Shown: positions 19,489 to 30,177, counted from the stretch's first letter. The stretch: DNA of 64,000 nt from Leishmania martiniquensis (GCF_017916325.1 NC_090169.1:1651001-1715000); one strand, 5' to 3'. Notes: generated by a model from the letters alone, not told the origin. A program made the numbers and translations.

Positions 19489-20981
19489 TTCGGCGCGCTC
19501 GCCGCTTTTCGAGAAATATCGATGTAGACTTGCTGCTGGCACACAGCTACGCCCCTTCTAATCAAGCCGTTAGCTTGCGGAAGCAGCCGCATCTCTGACG
19601 CTCATGTCTTCGACGTTCTGCTTGCTCTGACAGAAGGCTCTGTATATTCCTCGCACCGCATTCCCCCTAGTCTTCGATGAGGTGAGAAGGCAAAAAGGAC
19701 TCGCCCTGCTCTTTTTTTCGCTGCCATACAAGCGACGATTTGGAATGAAACTGCAACAAATCAGCCGTTGCTTCGCTCGCCCTCACGATTGTCAGAATCA
19801 CCGTCACGGGAGCGTGCAGACTGGTCTCTCTCCGAATCAACGCTCCCGCATAAACTGCGTTCCCTGGCGCGCCTCTTTGTCCTCCTCACTCCTCTCTGCC
19901 TTAAAGATCCGAACTTCTTTCGAAGAAGTTGCCAATTCTCTAGGATTACCGGAAGAAGGCGTGAGGCACACCTGTCAGTGCGTGAGGCACACCTGTCAGT
20001 GTGTGTGGCATGCGCGGAGGCTGCACACCCTCTCCCGCTTACTCCCTGTGCGTGGGAGCAGGCGAGGAACCCCTCCCCCCTCTCTCACGGCAAAAGGCGG
20101 AGTGACGACTGCTGTAGGTGGTGCAGGAGTCCAGCGCCTAGGACGGGGGCAAGGCCAGAGCGACGTTGACTCAGAGCAGTGTTCGACCAAGAACAGGTCC
20201 GTGCCACCCGTACGATGGCCGAAGTGCTGCTGTGTATCCAGCGCGCTTCACCTCCGCCCTCACCGCCCTCTGCGGAGCCGGGCAGTGTTTGAAGAAGAAA
20301 CGGTGCACAGCTGACCGAATCCGCACGTAGCTATGACACGCGTGTCTGCCAGCTGCTTCCGACGACCAGGCGATGTGCCTGTGACAGGGGCCACGGGAAG
20401 AGTGCAGCGCACCACTTGCATCCTCTCATTGGCAAAGGGCGGGGAGGAGGGGAATTAGAACAAAAAGAGGTTTGGGCCTTTGTACAGTGGCATCTGACTG
20501 GTTCTCTTCTCTTTCGGCAAAAAGGCTGACGCTGCAGACACTCACGCGCTGCACGCACCACCCGTATTCGTGTGTACTGTTCCCTCGTACCACAATCTAC
20601 AGCAGATTTTGCAGTGCTGGTAGAACATCTCTGTTGCCTGCACTTCTCATGCGCCACGTTGGTTGGTGGCCTCGACGGGGTGCGTCCCTGCCGTGCCGTC
20701 AAAGCATTTCTCTTCATTTTGCTCCAAGGAGTATTTATGAAATCTGTATGTGGGGCGCAGAGGCGTCTCCTCTCTCTGGTCTACGGCAGCCGCCAAGCGC
20801 GCCAACCGCCTCATCTTCAAGCGAATCTCCTCCTCACTTTCCATCTCTTTCCCTTCGGCTCTGCATGCCCCCTTTTTCTTCCTTCAACGGGGGAGTGAGG
20901 GTGCTGTGCAACGCCGCTGCTCATTTCCGTTCCTCGAACGCATTCACAGGGCCCAGTAGCCTCAGTTAGAATCGAAGAATC
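19489..20981 (+). promoter_or_regulatory. Intergenic region carrying SIDER-like copy A and a splice acceptor
   Basis: No gene is seen. The middle third is the SIDER-like repeat copy A (listed separately). Downstream, a polypyrimidine tract at about 20822-20885 ends near AG 20894-20895, 87 nt before the GAR1 ATG. Confidence 0.5.
19960..20462 (-). repeat. SIDER-like interspersed repeat, copy A (inverted relative to copy B)
   Basis: About 0.5 kb that is the reverse complement of 58515-59010 with almost no differences over the parts I compared base by base. The clearest difference is an extra direct copy of a 21-base motif beginning gtgaggcacacctgtcagtg at the 19960-20001 end, present once in copy B. 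Outside the boundary (before about 19955 and after 20462) similarity stops abruptly. Size, location in the 3' flank of a gene and lack of coding capacity fit the short degenerate retroposons (SIDERs) of Leishmania 3' UTRs. I did not verify the family consensus. Confidence 0.75.
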
Positions 20982-21659
20982 ATGCCCCGAGGTTTCGGAG
21001 GACGTGGTGGTGACCGCGGCGGCGGCGGTCGCAGTTTCGGTGGGGGCCGCGGTAATGGCAGCTTCCGCGGGGGTCGTGGAGGGTACATGGCTGAGCCTGA
21101 CCCCCCCGAGCAGGTGGTGGAGGCCGGCACTTTCATGAACGCTGCGGAGGGCGAGTTAGTCTACAAAGTGACTGCGCATGCTCAGGTGCCTCGCTTTAAC
21201 GCCTTCGTGTACACCGAAAACAAGGCGAAAATCGGCAAAATTGAGGAGATTCTTGGAAATACAACGGACGTCATGTTCTCGGTGAAGCCGTCGCCTGGCG
21301 TCCAGGCGGCGTCGCTCACCGAGGGCGATAAGGTGTACATTTCCCCTACCCAGTTCACTCCCCTCCGTGTATTTACCGACCCTCCGAAGCCACGTGGCCG
21401 TGGAGGCCGTGGAGGTAGCCGCGGCGGAGACCGTGGTGGTCGTGGCGGCTTTGGCGGTCGCGGGAGCTTCGGCGGCGGTGGAGACCGTGGTGGTCGTGGC
21501 GGCTTTGGCGGTCGCGGGAGCTTCGGCGGCGGTGGAGACCGTGGTGGTCGTGGCGGCTTTCGCGGTCGCGGGAGCTTCGGCGGCGGTGGTAGGGGTCGTG
21601 GCAGCTTCGGCGGTGGCGGCGGCCGTGGCAGCTTTGGTGGTCGGGGTCGCGGGTATTAG
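20982..21659 (+). CDS. GAR1: H/ACA snoRNP protein GAR1
   Basis: A 225-aa protein with the classic GAR1 layout: an N-terminal RGG-rich segment (1-35), the GAR1 core (about 44-137) and a long C-terminal RGG domain (about 138-225). The core has [39 protein letters not shown] and [11 protein letters not shown], closely parallel to yeast Gar1 (PYFNAPIYLENK, VGKVDEILG, EGDKFYI). GAR1 binds Cbf5/dyskerin in nucleolar H/ACA particles that pseudouridylate rRNA. The C-terminal RGG arm contains a perfect 54-bp tandem repeat. ATG 20982 is in frame and followed at once by the RGG segment. Confidence 0.96.
   Translation: MPRGFGGRGGDRGGGGRSFGGGRGNGSFRGGRGGYMAEPDPPEQVVEAGTFMNAAEGELVYKVTAHAQVPRFNAFVYTENKAKIGKIEEILGNTTDVMFSVKPSPGVQAASLTEGDKVYISPTQFTPLRVFTDPPKPRGRGGRGGSRGGDRGGRGGFGGRGSFGGGGDRGGRGGFGGRGSFGGGGDRGGRGGFRGRGSFGGGGRGRGSFGGGGGRGSFGGRGRGY
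21427..21588 (+). repeat. 54-bp coding minisatellite in GAR1
   Basis: Three head-to-tail copies of an 18-codon unit start at 21427, 21481 and 21535, each opening with gagaccgtggtggtcgtgg. Copies 1 and 2 are identical; copy 3 has one change that turns a Gly codon into Arg (GGFGGRG to GGFRGRG). The unit encodes RGG/GGF motifs. Such near-perfect repeats indicate recent expansion or homogenisation and predict length variation between strains. Confidence 0.92.
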
Positions 21660-22480
21660 AGCACGCATGTGCAGCCTACGCGTGATGTGCGACGCGAGGA
21701 TGGCTGCAAGTGGTGCCGCACAGACGCCGCGTGTCTGTCTCAAGAATGCCAGGATAGCATGCAGCCGATTAGCGTGTGGCGAAGCGGCCCACGAATAGCA
21801 GCGGGCTCGCTGAAAAGGCAGGAATGTGCCTGCACCTGTAGGTGTGCGTCGGCTCATGTACTCTTTCCCGTAATGGAAAAGTCTGCGCAGCGTAAGGGAA
21901 CGGCCAAATTGCTGACGACGGTGCCACGCGATGGGGCGTCAAGCACAAGCAAAATATTACAGTGACGTGGCGCAGCGGCACGGTGACAAGCAAACATCCA
22001 CTGGGCGACTCGTTTTCTTCGCTGTGAAGGGAGTCTAATTGTAACCAGCTCAAATGCTGGCGTAACAGGTGGACGAGGTGTAAACATAAAGAACGCAATC
22101 ACGAACAGGAGAGGATGGGTCCAGCGGCGAAGGATGTCGTCACCCTCGTCTCTTCCCCTTTTGCGTGAGTACGCACTGGGTCAGAATGCGGGCGTGGGAA
22201 GTGTGCTGCTTCGCTTGAACCTTTGGTGCACATACGCGAGTATTCACGCTGAGTACTTACACAGTGCACGGGTAGGTACACGGGGGCTGCCCCGTGCTGC
22301 AAGGCGCGCGCGAGCAATTGATGCGCTTTACGGCACTCTCGCGCCGCGCATCGTTCCTTGTCGCTAGCACCCACGCGTTCAATCGCCATCTTGCCAGGAC
22401 AGCGACCCTCCTGACCCCCTGCGGCTGTGCGCAGCGGGCTCTACGCGGCAACCATTCCGAATCCCCTCACGCCTCTTGCC
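21660..22480 (+). promoter_or_regulatory. Intergenic region, weak splice-acceptor signal
   Basis: No gene is seen. The polypyrimidine signal is modest: a T/C-rich run at about 22141-22162 followed by AG 22168-22169, 312 nt before the DHHC gene ATG. Confidence 0.35.
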
Positions 22481-23428
22481 ATGCTCTCTGCAATCGTGCG
22501 ATACGCCTCAGAAACAACTTTCTTTCGTCGCGTATCACTGGGCTTATGCTGTGAGCTGCACATCAGTGAGCGCCTTTCTTCTACCTTATCTACGGCGGCG
22601 GACAAGGCGGCAATTTTCGTTGGCCGGTGTATGAACCTCGGCATCACACTACTCAGAGTGGACGGGGGCGAGAGACGGCGTCGTACAATTTGCGGCTTCA
22701 ACGTCGCGAGTGACTGTCTGGGCGGCCTTGTCCTGCTTATCGGTATGCCCGCGCTTGTCGGAGTGCATCTTGCAGCTATTGTGCTGACGCCGACCTTTGC
22801 CGCTTCCCGCGACGGCAGTGCGCTTCTGCTGGAGGTTCTCGTGGAGCTGCTTCTCTGCCTCAGTGCCGTCGTTCTTCTTTTTTTGCTTCTCGTCACCAAT
22901 CCTGGGTTTGTCGAGGTCCCCACTGCTCTTAGCTGTCGCTGCAGGCGATGCGGGGTTGAGGTAGACGACTTTGACCACCACTGCGGTGCTGTGGGAGCGT
23001 GCATAGGTAAGGGGAACATGTGCTACTTTATTCTGTTTCTGCTCTCTTCCGCGCTGCTGTGTGCTTTCGGAGCGGCTCAGAATGCCGCCTTCGTTGCTGC
23101 TGCCGTGCGCGCTCGCAGTCATGACTTGGAATCCTCACAGACGTCAAGGGAAGCTCTTACAGATATCGCCTTAGCGGCTCTGCGTTCGCCTAGGGCTTTG
23201 TGCTTGCTTGTGCTGAGCGCGTTGTCCGTGATTGGTGGTGCTGTAACCACATTTCTTTGTCTTCGATACACCTATCTTGCGCACCGGGGGCGCAGCTCCC
23301 TGCGGCGCCGCAGGCAGTTTAGCACCTCAAGCTCTCTCTTCGAGGTTTTTTCGCAAACGCTGCACCCGACCTTCTCACACAACTTCAAGTTCTCGCGCCA
23401 CTACGCTTTAGAGCAGGTCTCCGACTGA
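22481..23428 (+). CDS. DHHC palmitoyltransferase with a reduced cysteine-rich domain
   Basis: A 315-aa membrane protein with about four hydrophobic segments (near 84-105, 113-141, 180-205 and 242-268). Between the second and third lies the catalytic block. It reads CRRC, seven residues, then Asp165-His-His-Cys168, five residues, Cys, four residues, Asn, so the DHHC-x5-C-x4-N half is canonical. The usual HC-x2-C between the first Cys pair and DHHC is missing, and Pro-Trp after DHHC is replaced by Gly-Ala. DHHC enzymes S-acylate proteins at Golgi, plasma or flagellar membranes through an acyl-Cys168 intermediate. One of the two zinc sites is probably lost. The frame begins at a GTG (22427); ATG 22481 is the first methionine. 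Confidence 0.85.
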   Translation: MLSAIVRYASETTFFRRVSLGLCCELHISERLSSTLSTAADKAAIFVGRCMNLGITLLRVDGGERRRRTICGFNVASDCLGGLVLLIGMPALVGVHLAAIVLTPTFAASRDGSALLLEVLVELLLCLSAVVLLFLLLVTNPGFVEVPTALSCRCRRCGVEVDDFDHHCGAVGACIGKGNMCYFILFLLSSALLCAFGAAQNAAFVAAAVRARSHDLESSQTSREALTDIALAALRSPRALCLLVLSALSVIGGAVTTFLCLRYTYLAHRGRSSLRRRRQFSTSSSLFEVFSQTLHPTFSHNFKFSRHYALEQVSD

Positions 23429-24909
23429 GGACCTGCTCCGGGAGCTGAGGGTGTGTGGTGCGTATATGCCAACGCGCACTCCTCTACCCTTATCTGACTC
23501 GGGTGTTTGGCTTGGGTGTGGCCGATGACGACCAGCGCTGTATGAGTGGGAGCGATGGTGCACCACTGTCGGCTCACCCTTTCCCCTCGCCCCCCTTCCT
23601 CCCAAAAGGGAGAAGAGTACTGTGGCGTTGCCGTCTCTGGATAGGACTCCTTTGGCTCATTGCGAGAAACGCAAAGAGAGTCTTTGGAGCGCGCTTCCAT
23701 GAGAAGGTGCACAGCTCGCGCTCCCTTCAGGAAACGAAGTCGGGGGCTCGAATAAGGCGACTTCAAAGCATCCGCAACCAGCGATGACGCCTGTCGCCTC
23801 TGCCGGCGACGGCCCACCGACCTATCACCCTCTTCAGTGCTCCTATCTCGCGGGCCTACGCAGCAAAGGAGCCGTACGCCATCCCCCCTTACCCCGCCAC
23901 AGACCATAGGCACACTCTCACTCATCCACGTAGCTCATGACGAGCACCTTCAAGAGGATCCAGTGCAAAACGAACTGCGGAGAGGTGGGCGTGCATGCAC
24001 TTCAGCAATTTCAACTGCCTGGGGGCACTCACACTACTTTTGCGGTACGGGCGAACGATCTGCAGCGGTGCCCTACGCGTGAGGTGTCAGGCGCGTTTGC
24101 GCCCGCGGCAGGGAATACAAACATGAAGCAGCAGCTTTTTCGTTTCCCGCCGCCCGACATCCACTCATGCGGAAACAAAGTGGATTGTGTGTGATTTCAC
24201 GCGCTGCAGGGACAACTGAAGAGCACTGCTCATGCCAGCCTCATCCGAGGACCTCTTGTGGAAGGTTCGGAAAGCCTCTTCTTTCTGTGCGTCTACTCCA
24301 TCTGCCGCTGAATGGAAGCGGCTTACAACACACAGCACTGGTGGACCGCATGCAGCAGCCAGGAAGGAGTCTGCTATACTCGTGGGCGTGTCTGAAAAGG
24401 CGGTCTTCTTAGGTACCTCTTCGTCCACCGCGCAGAGAGTTGGGCAAGTCGCTCCTCTCCCTCTCTTACCCCTTACCCCGTCTTTACTGCTCTGCATTCA
24501 TGTAGACTCAGGATGATTGCCATTTTTTACGGTGACTTGGGGATCCCGTAACAGCCCCCCTTCCTTGGCTTCTGCGCGCACTGAACTTCGTCTTTCATCG
24601 ACCTCGCTGCGCAGACTCACTCTCTCACCTCCAAAAGGTAGGCCTGGCCATACCGCTCTCTTGCCGCATTCCTCCTCTCTTCACTGTTTCCCTTCACGAC
24701 CTCTCCTTCACATACATACACGCACCTACCGCTGTACCTCTGCCTCTCCCTGCGCAGCCCTTTCTCTCGTTTATCTCTTTATTTGTCTTCGCTGCTGCTC
24801 GCTCACACTCGCGATCATTTTGTCCCTTTTTGTCGAAGTGAAGCAAGCAATTGTGTCGGTAAACCGGGGAGCGGCCACCTGTTTTTTGATAGAGAACACG
24901 TCGCTGGAG
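23429..24909 (+). promoter_or_regulatory. Intergenic region upstream of alpha-COP
   Basis: Apart from the doubtful 85-codon ORF listed separately, no gene is seen. A long polypyrimidine region (about 24655-24835) ends in AG 24837-24838, 72 nt before the alpha-COP ATG. Confidence 0.45.
23937..24194 (+). CDS. Possible small protein, 85 aa
   Basis: An ATG-initiated frame of 85 codons in the 1.5 kb gap between the DHHC and alpha-COP genes. The sequence has five or six Cys, no membrane segment and no family I recognise. Codon third positions are GC-rich in the first half, and a C/T-rich stretch with CAG precedes the ATG (about 23880-23930). It could equally be a chance frame in a 3' UTR. Confidence 0.3.
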   Translation: MTSTFKRIQCKTNCGEVGVHALQQFQLPGGTHTTFAVRANDLQRCPTREVSGAFAPAAGNTNMKQQLFRFPPPDIHSCGNKVDCV

Positions 24910-27900
24910 ATGCTCACCAAGTTTGAGGCTCGCTCGTCTCGTGTGAAAGCGGTGGCGCTGCACAACAGCGCCACGTGGGTTCTCTGTGGGCTGCACAATG
25001 GCGCTGTTCAGATTTGGGACTATCGCATGAGCACCTGTGTCGACACCTACACCGAGCACGTGGGCGCCGTCCGCGGTGCTGACTTCCACGTGAACCAGCC
25101 GCTTTTCGTCACTGGTGGGGATGACTACACGGTGAAGGTGTGGAACTACAAGCTGCGTCGCTGCCTCTTTACGATGACGGGGCACATGGACTACGTTCGC
25201 ACAACCTTCTTCCACCACGAACAGCCGTGGATCGTGTCATGTTCAGACGACTTCACCATCCGCATTTGGAACTGGCAGAGTCGCAAGAGCATTGCCTGCC
25301 TGCCGGGCCACAACCACTATGTCATGTGCGCCCAGTTTCACCCGTTCAGCGACCTTGTCGTGTCGGGCAGTCTGGACAAAACAATCCGAGTGTGGGACAT
25401 ATCGGCGCTGCGGCACAGAAAGGAGGAGGTCGGCATCACGCAGGATCTCCTCGGCACGACGGATGTGGTGGTGCGGTACGAACTCGAGGGGCACGAAAAG
25501 GGTATCAACTGGGTCGCCTTTCACGCGTGCGGCGACCTCCTGCTCTCTGCCGCCGATGACCGCACGGTGCGCCTGTGGACAATGTCGGGGACATCGTGCT
25601 ACATCTCTCGCACGTTTACCGGGCACACAAGCAACGTCTGCTGTGCCATCTTCTACAGGAACGACTACCTTGTGTCCTGTGCAGAGGACCGCACGATTCG
25701 CGTGGTGCACATGTCCTCCGGTGTGATGGTGCAAACGTTCCGTCGAGAGGTGGAGCGCTACTGGATCATGGCAAGCGACCCGGCGCGTAATCTGATCGCC
25801 ATTGGCCATGATGCTGGTCTGCAGGTCTTCAAACTAACTCGGGAGAGGCCTGCCTTTGCGGTGCACAACACGACGCAGCTCTACTACACGTGCCAGAACA
25901 AGCTCAACGTGTACAACTTTGAAAATGAGGAAGTCACGTCCTGCGCTGTCACCTACCAGTTTTACCCGCCAACGTCACTCGCGTGCTGCCCAACGACAGG
26001 GGGCGTCATGCTCTCGTACGCAAGCGGTGGTGCGCAACTGGAGTGGATTCCAAAGCCGCTGGCGACGAGGTCATGTAACGTCGAGGTCACTGTGAAAGGC
26101 TTTGACGGCGTCTTCTTTGGTGGACACAAGGTGGCCTACGTGGACGCAAACGGCAAGATGTGCATCCAGAATGTGAGCAAGGCTGGAGGGAAGCCGCAAC
26201 AGACCGACATGTCGTGTAGCCGCATTTTAGCTGGCCCGGTCGGCTGTGTCCTTTGCCAGAGCGACGACAAGATTCTACTGTATCAAGTGGCGCAGCGCGG
26301 CACCGTGGCGGAAGCGACGTTGCCCGGGGTACGGTACGCCGTGTGGGACAAGGATTTCGCCAAGGTCGCGCTCATCACCAAGAACACCGTGACCGTTATG
26401 ACAAAGCGCCTGAAGCTCATCGCGTCGGTGGCCGAGTCGTCGGCCCGCATCAAGTCCGCCGTCTTCGATGAGACACGCGACGTTATGTACTTCACTACAT
26501 CCAACCACCTCAAGTACTGCTACCTGCGCAACGGTGAATCGAGCACCATCAGCACACTCAAGAACGTTGTCTACCTGGTGCGGGCCGTGGGCGACACCAT
26601 CTACGTCTTGACCCGCGACGGCCGCGTTCTGCGGAAAGAGCTGGACAACGCAGAGCTCAACTTCAAGCTCAAGCTGCAGCAGCAGTCGTACCGCGACCTC
26701 ATCCGCATTATTCAGCAGGGTAAGCTCAAAGGTCAGGCCTTGGTTGGGTACCTGCACAAGCATGGGCACTCTGAGATTGCCTTGCACTTTGTCAGTGACC
26801 CGCTCACACGCTTCAACCTTGCCATTGAGTGTGGCGCCATCGACATTGCCAAGGCGACCGCGACGGAGCTCAACCAGCCAGCCATCTGGCGGCGCCTCGC
26901 CGACACCGCCACTCGCTTTGGTGACATCCAACTCGCTCAGTTTGCGAGTGCCAAGGCTGGCAACTACTACTCCTCTGGCCTGTTAGCACTTCTCACGGGC
27001 AACACCGCCTCTCTGGCGAACCTCGTTAGCGCTACGCGTGACGACCATTTTAAGCTGCACTATGGCCTGTTCGTCGATGACGCGAAACAGCGTGTGGACA
27101 TTCTCTGCAAGTCCAACCAGTTGCCTTTAGCGTACGTGACAGCAAAATCGCACAACCTCGAGGAGATGGCGGCACAGGTGTTGGAGCAGATGGAGCCTGA
27201 GGTGGCGACGCGCGTGCAGAGACAGAAATTCCGCCCAGCGCTGAAGCAGCAATCAGTGGAGCCATCCACGGAGAACTGGCCAATGCTGCAGGTTGAAGAG
27301 TCCGTGTTCGCGCGGCTTCTGAAGGAACCAGGGCATTTGGACGCTATTGCGCAGCCGGAGCTTGACGAGGACGTCGCCGCCGGCGCTGGCTGGGATGACG
27401 AGGATGACGAGGACGCGCTCTTGGATGGCGCAGGTGAAGCAGCCGTCGATGAGGCGACGCTGCCTGAGAACGGGGAGAAGGGTGGTGGTTGGGACGACGA
27501 CCTCGATATCGACGTCTCGGCTGCGCTCGAGGATGCGAGGTGCACAGGCGCCTCTAGCAATGGCTATATCGTTCCGCGCGAGCATCCACCCATCACGCAG
27601 GCGTGGGCGGACGCATACACACTTCCTGCTTTCCACGTCGCCGCCGGGTCGTTCGCCAGTGCGCTGCGTCTGCTGCAGCGTCAGATCGGCTTGACAGACC
27701 CGACACCGTTGAGGCCGTACATGATGCAGCTATGGGCGGCCGTAAACGGGTGTAGACCGGGGCCGTACGGCTTGTCTCTCGTCTTCGCCGTGTCCGCGCA
27801 GCCGCCGGACAGCGAGATAGAGGCGCGCCACACTCCGGCGCTACCAGACTACATGCCGGTGCTAGCTGACAAACTGCGCGCCGGCTACCAGCTGTTCGTG

Positions 27901-28500
27901 GACGGAAAGTTTGCCGAAGCGCTGGATGTCTTCCGCAGTATTTTGCACTTGTGTGTTATGACGGTGGTCAAGGACGAGCAGCAAAAGGCGACGTTGCGCG
28001 AAATCATGGCAGTCGCCCCAGAGTATGCGCGCGCTCTCGCGCTTCAGCTGCAACTGCGCACTCTTAGTGCATCCTCTACCGAGTCGCTGCAGCTCGCCCT
28101 TTACTTTACACATTTCCGCCTGCATCGAGCGCACTTGACGCTTGCCCTCTCGCAGGCGATGAGCAAGGCGTACAAGCAGAAGAACATCAAGATGGCCGCT
28201 GACGTAGCGCGTCGGCTGCTGGAGCAAGACCCCCCACAAAACAAAGCGCAGCAAGCCGCCGCGATCGTTGCTGAAGCCGAGAGGAACCCCACCAACTCTG
28301 TGCAAGTGGACTATGACGAGCGCAACCCATTCGTCATGTGCTCTGTCAGCTACAAGCCGTTATACAAGGGGGTCGTGAACCCGGTGCGGTGCAGCTATTG
28401 CTTGTCGCCAGCTGACCCCTCCTACAAGGAAGCCCTATGCCCCGTGTGCAGAATAGCCAAGATCGGTGTCGATTGCGCAGGCCTTGCGAATCGAATTTGA
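24910..28500 (+). CDS. COPA: Coatomer alpha subunit (alpha-COP)
   Basis: A 1,196-aa protein (human 1,224). It opens MLTKFEARSSRVK, matching the start of COPA, and has a WD40 propeller in residues 1 to about 310 with near-identical family blocks (GGDDYTVKVWNYKLRRCLF, GHNHYVMCAQFHP). A second beta-propeller, an alpha-solenoid and the COPI_C domain follow, ending with paired Cys (CSYC, CPVC). An acidic linker (about 825-875) carries WDDEDDEDA and GGGWDDDLDI; such Trp-acidic segments are also seen in other alpha-COPs. It is part of the COPI coat for Golgi-to-ER and intra-Golgi transport. The propeller reads KKxx retrieval signals and the C-terminus binds epsilon-COP. The long upstream frame begins at a TTG (24517); homology begins at ATG 24910. 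Confidence 0.97.
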   Translation: MLTKFEARSSRVKAVALHNSATWVLCGLHNGAVQIWDYRMSTCVDTYTEHVGAVRGADFHVNQPLFVTGGDDYTVKVWNYKLRRCLFTMTGHMDYVRTTFFHHEQPWIVSCSDDFTIRIWNWQSRKSIACLPGHNHYVMCAQFHPFSDLVVSGSLDKTIRVWDISALRHRKEEVGITQDLLGTTDVVVRYELEGHEKGINWVAFHACGDLLLSAADDRTVRLWTMSGTSCYISRTFTGHTSNVCCAIFYRNDYLVSCAEDRTIRVVHMSSGVMVQTFRREVERYWIMASDPARNLIAIGHDAGLQVFKLTRERPAFAVHNTTQLYYTCQNKLNVYNFENEEVTSCAVTYQFYPPTSLACCPTTGGVMLSYASGGAQLEWIPKPLATRSCNVEVTVKGFDGVFFGGHKVAYVDANGKMCIQNVSKAGGKPQQTDMSCSRILAGPVGCVLCQSDDKILLYQVAQRGTVAEATLPGVRYAVWDKDFAKVALITKNTVTVMTKRLKLIASVAESSARIKSAVFDETRDVMYFTTSNHLKYCYLRNGESSTISTLKNVVYLVRAVGDTIYVLTRDGRVLRKELDNAELNFKLKLQQQSYRDLIRIIQQGKLKGQALVGYLHKHGHSEIALHFVSDPLTRFNLAIECGAIDIAKATATELNQPAIWRRLADTATRFGDIQLAQFASAKAGNYYSSGLLALLTGNTASLANLVSATRDDHFKLHYGLFVDDAKQRVDILCKSNQLPLAYVTAKSHNLEEMAAQVLEQMEPEVATRVQRQKFRPALKQQSVEPSTENWPMLQVEESVFARLLKEPGHLDAIAQPELDEDVAAGAGWDDEDDEDALLDGAGEAAVDEATLPENGEKGGGWDDDLDIDVSAALEDARCTGASSNGYIVPREHPPITQAWADAYTLPAFHVAAGSFASALRLLQRQIGLTDPTPLRPYMMQLWAAVNGCRPGPYGLSLVFAVSAQPPDSEIEARHTPALPDYMPVLADKLRAGYQLFVDGKFAEALDVFRSILHLCVMTVVKDEQQKATLREIMAVAPEYARALALQLQLRTLSASSTESLQLALYFTHFRLHRAHLTLALSQAMSKAYKQKNIKMAADVARRLLEQDPPQNKAQQAAAIVAEAERNPTNSVQVDYDERNPFVMCSVSYKPLYKGVVNPVRCSYCLSPADPSYKEALCPVCRIAKIGVDCAGLANRI

Positions 28501-29838
28501 GTCCCGAGGCCAGCCGGGGTGTGTTCCCAAGATGATTGTCTTCTTCGGCGTCTCCAGAATGGATCTCAAGCCTCTCGTTTCCTGCACCCCGAGCTCTGCG
28601 AGCCCCCTACGAAACAATGCAGTGTGTGTGTGTATCGAGGGGGAGGGCGGAAGGCGCAGGTTTTCGACGGAAAGGCGCTGTAAGGGTGTGAGGGAGCTGT
28701 CTGCATCCCGAACTCGGTAGTAATCGTTTAGCGTAGGAGCTGTCTCTCATTTCGTTTTTAGCTTTAGCCTGTGCGTTTGCATCGGCGTCAATGGTGCTTT
28801 GACTCAGTGTGCCATTCACTGTCCCTTCACCTGGATGTAGGTTTGCCGTTTGGATGGGAGAGGGGTTTGCGATGAGACAGAGCTGACCCCTGCAGACGTG
28901 CACCTTGGTAGTCCTTTTTTGTCGTTGTCCTTTTTTTCTTGTCGTCCCTTCGCTCACCTTTTTGTTGTCTGCCATTGTGTCTGTCTGTGTGTGTGTCTCT
29001 GTCGGTTTCTTCCGTCGGCTCCTCTAAAAGGGCGCCCAGGAATGTCTCTGTGTGTGTGTGTGATGTTGCGACCGGACTGGCAATGCGCAGCGCGCACGAC
29101 CAACCAAAAGGAAAAAAGAGAATTGCACCACATCGATCACGCAGACATTTTCCTCTGTGGGCGTCGTCGCTCTCATCGCTTTCAGACCAGCATCGGAAGC
29201 TCTTAGGCGTGTAATCGTCGTCCCTTTCGAGTCTCTATCGTAGCACTTGCTTGGGCGTAGGTCTCTCACGTGTTGTGGATGCACGTGCCCACTTCCCGCC
29301 CCTCTTGCCTGGCTTTACCCCAGTGATAGGGTGGGAGGTCTGTGGAGGGAAACATCTGTGCTGCCGGGCGCACACTTGTGGCACAGATGGCCGCAGCTTC
29401 CTCTGTGTCCGCTACTTCTCTGCTTCGCAGACCCCACCGCTGCCTTCTCCGTCTGTGAGAAATGGCGGAGAAAGTGAAGGGTGCTGGGTGTGCAAGATGC
29501 ACGGCGGTGAATACACGTGAGCCGTATGGCCCTCGGCCGCACGTACGCTGTTCAACTCATCACCATCGCCAAGAATGTTTGCCTCCACCCCGCTTATGTG
29601 ACCTCTTTTTTCTCCCCTTTCTCTTCATCTTTTTTCGTCTTCTTCAGCCACGTCCCGACCTGTGGCGTCCACTCAGTCATAGCTTTTGCTCTGGATGGCC
29701 GCTCCCTGCCTGGAGACAACTCTCAGCCTCACTTCACAGAACTGGCCAAGACGGCATCGCAGTCATACCGCCGTCTGCCTACCGTAGCACAGCATAGTAT
29801 CTCGTGTGAGTGCGCCGGTGCGGATTCCCGTCGCCGCC
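28501..29838 (+). promoter_or_regulatory. Intergenic region with strong splice acceptor before duplicated block
   Basis: No gene is seen in 1.3 kb. A long T/C tract at about 29600-29645 ends in AG 29646-29647, 192 nt before the ATG at 29839. The left edge of the duplicated segment (29786) lies downstream of this acceptor, so the second copy does not carry it. Further pyrimidine runs are near 28909-28955 and 29400-29450. Confidence 0.5.
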
Positions 29839-30177
29839 ATGACGGGGTGGAATCAGAAAATGGCCAAGATGGCTTTTCGCCGGTCCAAATTCCGCCGCTT
29901 AGCATGGGGCGACGGCGATCCTTACCCCTACACCCCACGCGCCACCTTCCGCTACCAGTGGGACGACTGGCCAATGTGGGAAAAGATGTGGCACCTCTGC
30001 GTTGGCGTGCTGGGGGTCGAGTTCGCCGTGTGGGCCTACTACTCGAAGCTGAACAGTCGCATGGACTGGGCACGCGAGGAGGCGCTGCGTCGCATGCGTC
30101 TGCGCCGCGAGGCCCAGGAGCTGATGATCCTCGAAGGCGAGACCTTCTCAAGTGACATCCAGCCGGACCGCCACTGA
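29839..30177 (+). CDS. Small single-pass membrane protein, copy 1
   Basis: A 112-aa protein with a basic N-terminus (MTGWNQKMAKMAFRRSKFRR), an aromatic-rich stretch (DGDPYPYTPRATFRYQWDDW), one membrane helix (about 51-69, WHLCVGVLGVEFAVWAYYS) and a charged C-terminal helix. This layout is common among accessory subunits of mitochondrial respiratory complexes, but I do not recognise the family and that location is inference. The frame opens at GTG 29806; ATG 29839 is the first methionine. An identical copy lies at 32214-32552, where the 5' leader differs because the duplication begins only 53 nt upstream of this ATG. Confidence 0.8.
   Translation: MTGWNQKMAKMAFRRSKFRRLAWGDGDPYPYTPRATFRYQWDDWPMWEKMWHLCVGVLGVEFAVWAYYSKLNSRMDWAREEALRRMRLRREAQELMILEGETFSSDIQPDRH

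Noticed and set aside
19682..20314. 210-codon open frame crossing repeat copy A
   Set aside because: It is a chance frame; the same peptide appears from copy B on the other strand because the repeat is duplicated, and the repeat is non-coding.
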